Assembly (NCBI RefSeq): GCF_006335015.1
Contig: NZ_VDGT01000005.1
Location: forward strand, 62,001-126,000
DNA: 64,000 nucleotides
Source of the DNA: Streptomyces sedi
Lineage (GTDB): Bacteria > Actinomycetota > Actinomycetes > Streptomycetales > Streptomycetaceae
Reading direction: 5' to 3'
Within the stretch, counting starts at the first letter, position 1, and each line of letters begins with the position of its first letter. Both the position numbers and the translations under genes were made by a program. The notes beneath the pieces are model-generated. The model was not told the DNA's origin. It did not search any database and saw only the letters and a list, made by a program, of their open reading frames with translations. Positions 59,608 through 64,000 of the stretch are shown piece after piece.

Positions 59608-60590
59608 TCAGCCGAGGGCCGCGGCCTCCTTCTCCTCCGGCAGGCCGACCGGGAACGGCGCCCGCCCCACACGGCGCCGGGAGGCAGCGCCCCGAGCCAG
59701 GCCCAGGTGTCCCTGACGGTCTCCACGACGGGACGCACGGTCAGCCCCGCGGCCAGCGCCCGGGAGACGTCCGAGCCGTGCAGCGCGGCGTGCGACGGCC
59801 CGGGCGGCAGCCACACCGGCAGCTCGGTCCAGGGCGCGATCCCGGCCGCCGCCACCCGCTCGGGCGTCACCCACCGCAGGGTCGCCTCCGAGCCGGTGAC
59901 CGCGCGGCAGCCCTCCAGCAGCTCGCCCATGGTGGCCGCCCCGGGCGGGCTCACCAGGTCGAAAGGGCCGTGCAGCCCGTCCCTCGCCGCGTCCCATGTC
60001 CAGGCCGCCATATCCCTGATGTCCAGGTACTGGAGGGGTAGTTCGGCCGGCCCCGGCGCCAGCACCTCGCCGCCGCGCGCGATCCGCCGCAGCCACCAGG
60101 GCAGCCGCCCCACGTCCTCCCCCGGGCCGAGCAGCAGCCCGCAGCGCACCAGCAGCGCCCGCTCGCCCCCCATCTCCCGCTCCACGGCCAGCTCCGCGCC
60201 ACGCTTGTCCGCCGCGTACCCGCTCCCGTGCGCGTCGGGTGAACCCTCCACCAGAGGGGCGGTCTCGTCGGCGCCGGCGGGCGCCGGGAAGCGGTAGACG
60301 GAGCGGGAGGAGACATAGGCGTAGAGGCCCACCCGGTCGGCCAGCAGCCGCGCCGAGTCCCGCGCCACCCGGGGCGCCCCGCTCCAGGTGTCGACGACCA
60401 GGTCCCACTCCCCGCGCTCCAGGGCGCCCAGGCCGTCGCGCGCCAGCCGGTCGCCGCGCAGCGCCCGCACGCCAGCCCGGTCCGGGGAGCGCCCCCGGTG
60501 GAAGGTCGTGACCTCCCAGCCCCGCGCCAACGCCTCGTCCACCAGGGCGGGACCGGCGAACGCCGTACCGCCGAGCACCAGTACTCTCAT
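59608..60590 (-). pseudogene. NAD-dependent epimerase/reductase with C-terminal frameshift
   Basis: A Rossmann-fold SDR: VLVLGGTAFAGPALVDEAL binds NAD, YAYVSSRSVYRFP holds catalytic Ser/Tyr region and GSGYAADKRGAELA the YxxxK. As read, the frame after LGALPPGAVW turns Arg-rich and runs 600 bp further into antisense of the rhodanese and dioxygenase genes. Adding one G in the run at 59665-59668 (CCCC on the plus strand) restores RAPFPVGLPEEKEAAALG and a stop at 59608, giving a normal 327-residue protein. Only the tail is affected, so it may still work. Confidence 0.75.
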
Positions 60591-60744
60591 GGCTTCGAGC
60601 CTGCCCCGCGCGGCGCCGGACGCCCACCCCGCTCGGCCCGGAGCGAATTCGCCCACGGCAGAGCCGCGCCAGCGCCCCGCACCACGCCCGCATAACGGCG
60701 GCCGGGCTCCGACCGCCCCGCCGTCCCGCCGTAGTCTGGGGTCC

Positions 60745-61293
60745 GTGAAGGATCTCCTCTCCGCCGCCGGCGGTCTGACGCTGCGTCCCTGGCACGAACG
60801 TGACCTGACGGCCGTCCGCGACGCGTTCAACGAGCCGGGGATGTACACGCAGTTCGGCTCGGTGCTGGACGAGGGGCAGGTCGACGACGCGGCGGCCGGG
60901 CGCTGGATCGACCGCCACACCGAGCGCTGGGAGCAGGGCAGCGCCTTCTCCTGGGCCGTCGTGGAAGGCCCCGCCGCCGACGCGCCGCTGCTCGGCAACG
61001 TGGCGGTCTCCCAGGTCAACCACGTCCACGACGGCGGCTGGATCTCCTACTGGACCGTCGGGGCCGCCAGGCGCCGGGGCGTCGCCGGCGCGGCCCTGCG
61101 GGCGCTCAGCACCTGGTGCTTCGAGGAACTGGGGCTCTACCGGCTGGAGTTGGGGCACCGGGTGGAGAACGACGCGTCCTGCAGGACCGCGCTGTCCGCC
61201 GGCTACCTCGTCGAGGGGCGGCAGCGCGCGAAGCTGCGCTACGGCACCACCCGTCACGACGTGGAGCTCCACGCCCGGCTGGCGACCGACTGA
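60745..61293 (+). CDS. GNAT acetyltransferase, RimJ/RimL type
   Basis: A 182-residue acetyltransferase: LTLRPWHERDLTAVRDAF, GWISYWTVGAARRRGVAGAALRAL (acetyl-CoA loop, in the R/QxxGxA/G pattern), RLELGHRVENDASCRTALSAGY. RimL-like enzymes acetylate protein N-termini or amino compounds. The GTG at 60745 follows a TAGTCT -10 (60732-60737) by 7 bp, so it is likely leaderless. Substrate unknown. Confidence 0.8.
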   Translation: MKDLLSAAGGLTLRPWHERDLTAVRDAFNEPGMYTQFGSVLDEGQVDDAAAGRWIDRHTERWEQGSAFSWAVVEGPAADAPLLGNVAVSQVNHVHDGGWISYWTVGAARRRGVAGAALRALSTWCFEELGLYRLELGHRVENDASCRTALSAGYLVEGRQRAKLRYGTTRHDVELHARLATD

Positions 61294-61462
61294 CCCCGCC
61301 CACCGGCCAGCCGTCCCCGCCGTCGGCACCCCCCGTCGACCGCCGCCCACATCGCCCCCGCGCGGCAGCGCCACCCGGGTCACCGTTCCCACTCGCTCAC
61401 TCATGGTGACGAAGATAGGGGCCACCACTGACAATCCGTGGCGACAGCGGCGAAGGCCCAGC

Positions 61463-62686
61463 TCAGGACACGGACCTGGAGTGCTCCCAGGCCCACTCGA
61501 ACTCCTCGCGGTAGGTCTCGAAGAGGCTCAGCTCGTCGCCCGAGGTCTCCTGGCCGACCAGCTCACGCCCCGCCCTCCGCAGCACCAGCGCCGGCGTCTC
61601 CACACCACGGCTCCGCCGCAGATACGACTGGACCACCGCGACCCCGTCCGCGCCGTCCCCGTCCACGAAGTAGGCGCTGAACCGGGGCGTGTCGTCGAAC
61701 ACGTGGATCTCGAACGCCTCCTGGTCCCGCAGCCGGGCGCGCACCCGGCGGACCTGAAGGATGTTGGTCTCCACGGCCCGGCCCAACTCGCCACGCTTGA
61801 GCCCCAGTTCCCGTTCGCGTCGCCGCATGGCCCCGCTGGCCGGGTTCAGGAAGAGCAGCCTGGTGCGGCACCCCGACTCGGCCAGGCGCACCAACCGGCG
61901 CCCGGGGAAGTTCTGCACCAGCAGGCCCAGCCCTATGCCCATCGCGTCCAGCCGCCGCGCCCCGCCGAACAGGTCCTCGGCCGGCAGTTGCCGCTGGAGC
62001 CGCACCCGGTCCGGGTGGACCCCGGCCACGTCGGTGAACCGGTCGCCGACCAGCTGCTCCACCACGTCCGCCGGCAACCGCCCCTCACCCGGCGGCGCGC
62101 CGGAGTCCAGCAGCCGCAGCAGCCGGGCGCAGCCGCGTTCCGCCTGTTCCAGCACGGCGCGGTTGATCCCGCGGTTGCGGCTGACGGCGCTGCGCGCCAC
62201 CTCCAGCTCGTCGAGCGTCAGCTCGACCTCGCGCCGGTTGTCGAAATACGGCGCGAAGCAGGGCCAGTGCTGCACCATGAGTTCACGCAACTGAGGCAGG
62301 GTCAGAAAGGCGAGCACCGTGTCATCGGCAGGATCGAGCAAGTGTCCCTTGCGGCGGCTCACCTCGCGCAGCGCCGCCGCCCGCTGCACCCACTCCTGGC
62401 CGGTCGGACCGGCCGCCGCCGTCTCCCACTCGGCGCCGTGCACGGGCTCGTACACCGGGCGCAGCACCGCGCCGACCACCGAACGCAGGCGCTGCTCCAC
62501 CAGGTTGAGCCAGACGTACGCGCGGCCGGCGCGCTCGACGCGCAGCCTGACGTCCGACCAGTCCTCGGCGCTCCACTCCAGGTCGGCCCCTATCTCCATG
62601 GGGCGCGGCACCGGTACGGCCCCCGCCGGCGCCTCGGCGGTCTCGCCGCCGTTGCCCGATGGCAGCTCCAGGCCCGAAGAGCCCAC
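61463..62686 (-). CDS. SAV2148-type HEPN domain protein
   Basis: A 407-residue conserved Streptomyces protein. Blocks I recognise are AGRAYVWLNLVEQRLRSVVGAV, PVYEPVHGAEWETAAAGPTG, VSRRKGHLLDPADDTVLAFL, FGGARRLDAMGIGLGLLVQN and RLAESGCRTRLLFLNPASGA. The HEPN label suggests an RNA- or nucleotide-processing fold, but activity has not been shown to my knowledge. GTG at 62686 matches the usual start (SSGLELPSG); an ATG at 62806 would overlap the promoter space of treY. Divergent from treY. Confidence 0.75.
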   Translation of the reverse strand: MGSSGLELPSGNGGETAEAPAGAVPVPRPMEIGADLEWSAEDWSDVRLRVERAGRAYVWLNLVEQRLRSVVGAVLRPVYEPVHGAEWETAAAGPTGQEWVQRAAALREVSRRKGHLLDPADDTVLAFLTLPQLRELMVQHWPCFAPYFDNRREVELTLDELEVARSAVSRNRGINRAVLEQAERGCARLLRLLDSGAPPGEGRLPADVVEQLVGDRFTDVAGVHPDRVRLQRQLPAEDLFGGARRLDAMGIGLGLLVQNFPGRRLVRLAESGCRTRLLFLNPASGAMRRRERELGLKRGELGRAVETNILQVRRVRARLRDQEAFEIHVFDDTPRFSAYFVDGDGADGVAVVQSYLRRSRGVETPALVLRRAGRELVGQETSGDELSLFETYREEFEWAWEHSRSVS

Positions 62687-62809
62687 CTCGCGTACCGCCT
62701 TCCACGCCACTGATGGATCAAGGAAGCCTACTGTGGCACGTCCCGGCCACGCAGCAAGATCCCACATCCCCCGCGCTTGCCCGCCCCCGGCCCGGGGCAG
62801 GCGCATCTC

Positions 62810-64000
62810 ATGACGTCCCCAGCGGTTCCCACGTCAACGTACCGGCTCCAGCTGGGTCCTGACTTCCCGTTCGCCGCCGCCGAGCGGACGGTTCCGTACG
62901 CGGCGTCGTTGGGCGTCTCCCATCTGCACCTCTCCCCCGTGCTGGACGCCGTCCCCGGCTCCGAGCACGGCTACGACGTCGTCGACCACGGCCGCGTGCG
63001 CCCCGAGCTGGGCGGCGAGGAGGGGCTGCGGCGCCTGGCGGCGACCGCCCGGGACCACGGGCTCGGGCTGGTGGCGGACGTGGTGCCCAACCACATGGCG
63101 CTGCCCGCCGACACCCGGCTGAACGGGCCGCTGTGGCAGGTGCTCAGGGACGGGCCGACGTCACCCGCCGCGCGGTGGTTCGACATCGACTGGGAGGCCG
63201 GCGGCGGCCGGCTGCTGCTGCCGGTGCTCGGGGGGCCGTTGGGCGAGGAACGGGAGCGACTGTCGGTGGTCGACGCTACGCTGCGTTACGCCGATCACGT
63301 GTTCCCCCTCCGCCCCGGCACCGAGGAGCTGCCCCTGGCCGATCTGTTGGACGCCCAGCACTACCGCCTGGCCTGGTGGCGGCTGGGCCGCAGCGAGGTG
63401 AACTACCGGCGGTTCTTCACCGTCAGCGACCTGATCGCCATCCGCGTCGAGGACCCCGACGTCTTCCGGGCCAGCCACGCGCTGCTGCTGCGCCTGATGA
63501 CCGAAAGGGTGATCGAGGGACTGCGGGTGGACCACCCGGACGGGTTGGCCGACCCCGGCGCCTATCTCACCCGGCTGCGCGAGGAGACGGGCGCCTGGAT
63601 CGTCGCGGAGAAGATCCTCGGCTCCGGCGAACAGCTGCCCGGCGGGTGGCCGATCGCCGGCACCACCGGATACGACGCGCTGCGGCACCTGGACGCCCTC
63701 TTCGTCGACGCGCGCGGCTGGGGCGAACTCACGGAGCACTACCGGGCGTTCACGGGCGCCCCGCCCGACCAGGGCGGCGCTTGGGAGGCCACGGTGCGCC
63801 GCGCGGCATACCGCATGATCAACCACGAGCTGGTCGCCGAGCGGGAGCGGCTGGTGCGGGTCGCCAGGCGGATCTGCCGCTCGGTGGACGGGCTGCGCCA
63901 CCGCGACCACGCGCCGTGGGCGCTGCGCACCGCGATCACCGAGCTGCTGGTGCGGCTCCCGGTCTACCGGCCCTATGTCACCGCCGACGCGCCGCCGTCG
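62810..64000 (+). CDS. treY: malto-oligosyltrehalose synthase (5' part)
   Basis: The first 397 residues of a GH13 enzyme that turns the reducing end of maltodextrin into a trehalose unit. TSTYRLQLGPDFPFAAAERTVPY opens the barrel; AASLGVSHLHLSPVLDAVPGSEHGYDVVDHG, LVADVVPNHMA, the nucleophile region EGLRVDHPDGLADP and the acid in WIVAEKILG are in order (given in parts). It works with TreZ to make trehalose from glycogen; treZ would lie outside the window. The gene is cut by the window end. Confidence 0.92.
   Translation, partial: MTSPAVPTSTYRLQLGPDFPFAAAERTVPYAASLGVSHLHLSPVLDAVPGSEHGYDVVDHGRVRPELGGEEGLRRLAATARDHGLGLVADVVPNHMALPADTRLNGPLWQVLRDGPTSPAARWFDIDWEAGGGRLLLPVLGGPLGEERERLSVVDATLRYADHVFPLRPGTEELPLADLLDAQHYRLAWWRLGRSEVNYRRFFTVSDLIAIRVEDPDVFRASHALLLRLMTERVIEGLRVDHPDGLADPGAYLTRLREETGAWIVAEKILGSGEQLPGGWPIAGTTGYDALRHLDALFVDARGWGELTEHYRAFTGAPPDQGGAWEATVRRAAYRMINHELVAERERLVRVARRICRSVDGLRHRDHAPWALRTAITELLVRLPVYRPYVTADAPPS

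Overview
The window looks like a piece of a Streptomyces (or close relative) chromosome. It is very GC-rich with dense GC3 coding, GTG/TTG starts and 4-bp ATGA/GTGA gene overlaps are common, and several genes belong to families typical of that genus: SAV2148-type HEPN protein, LPFR small protein, DUF2637 protein, DUF5753 XRE regulator, RNase Sa-type ribonuclease and a DmdR-type iron box. It opens inside an amidohydrolase gene and closes inside treY. No rRNA, tRNA, CRISPR array or biosynthetic gene cluster was seen.

Positions 1-16300 hold mixed metabolism. There is a P-loop ATPase, a secreted Cip1-like protein behind a perfect CebR-type operator, a TetR-controlled azoreductase/SMR efflux pair, a DinB-like protein, gamma-glutamyltransferase, an inositol-phosphatase-type enzyme, an FAD oxidoreductase, glycerate kinase, a ROK sugar kinase operon and a LacI regulator. 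Positions 16300-36000 hold an RNase Sa-type RNase, an IclR regulator, a MobA-like gene and malate synthase, then a methyltransferase/Lrp pair, a sulfite-oxidase-type enzyme, a non-RD Ser/Thr kinase, a xanthine dehydrogenase operon with a divergent PucR regulator, a TPR protein, a GntR regulator and an iron-boxed siderophore reductase. Several purine/molybdenum genes here look damaged: the XDH large subunit seems to lack an internal block, xdhC is only a fragment, a MobA-like gene has a one-base frameshift, and an amidohydrolase survives only as its C-terminus.

Positions 36000-46300 contain a collapsed IS200/IS605 element in which a TnpA start is fused to a TnpB end, a DUF2637 membrane protein, DNA alkylation repair genes (ogt and an Ada-AlkA fusion), an F420/FMN PPOX protein, a PQQ-like lipoprotein, an LPFR small protein, an XRE regulator, an AidB-like acyl-CoA dehydrogenase and two related proteins of unknown function.

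Positions 46300-59560 form a sulfur block. The assimilatory operon reads leader peptide, cysI, a zinc-ribbon protein, cysH, cysC, cysD, cysN, a sulfonate-type ABC transporter and a sirohydrochlorin chelatase. It takes sulfate through APS and sulfite to sulfide, and the chelatase supplies siroheme for CysI. Beyond a strong terminator lie an orphan winged-helix regulator and a TauD-type dioxygenase, then divergently a cysteine dioxygenase and a rhodanese. Three short leader peptides with the H(V)DL...SA(I/L)C signature precede cysI, tauD and the cysteine dioxygenase, so cysteine-dependent translation probably controls all three units. The right end carries a frameshifted NAD-epimerase, a GNAT acetyltransferase, the SAV2148-type HEPN protein and treY.
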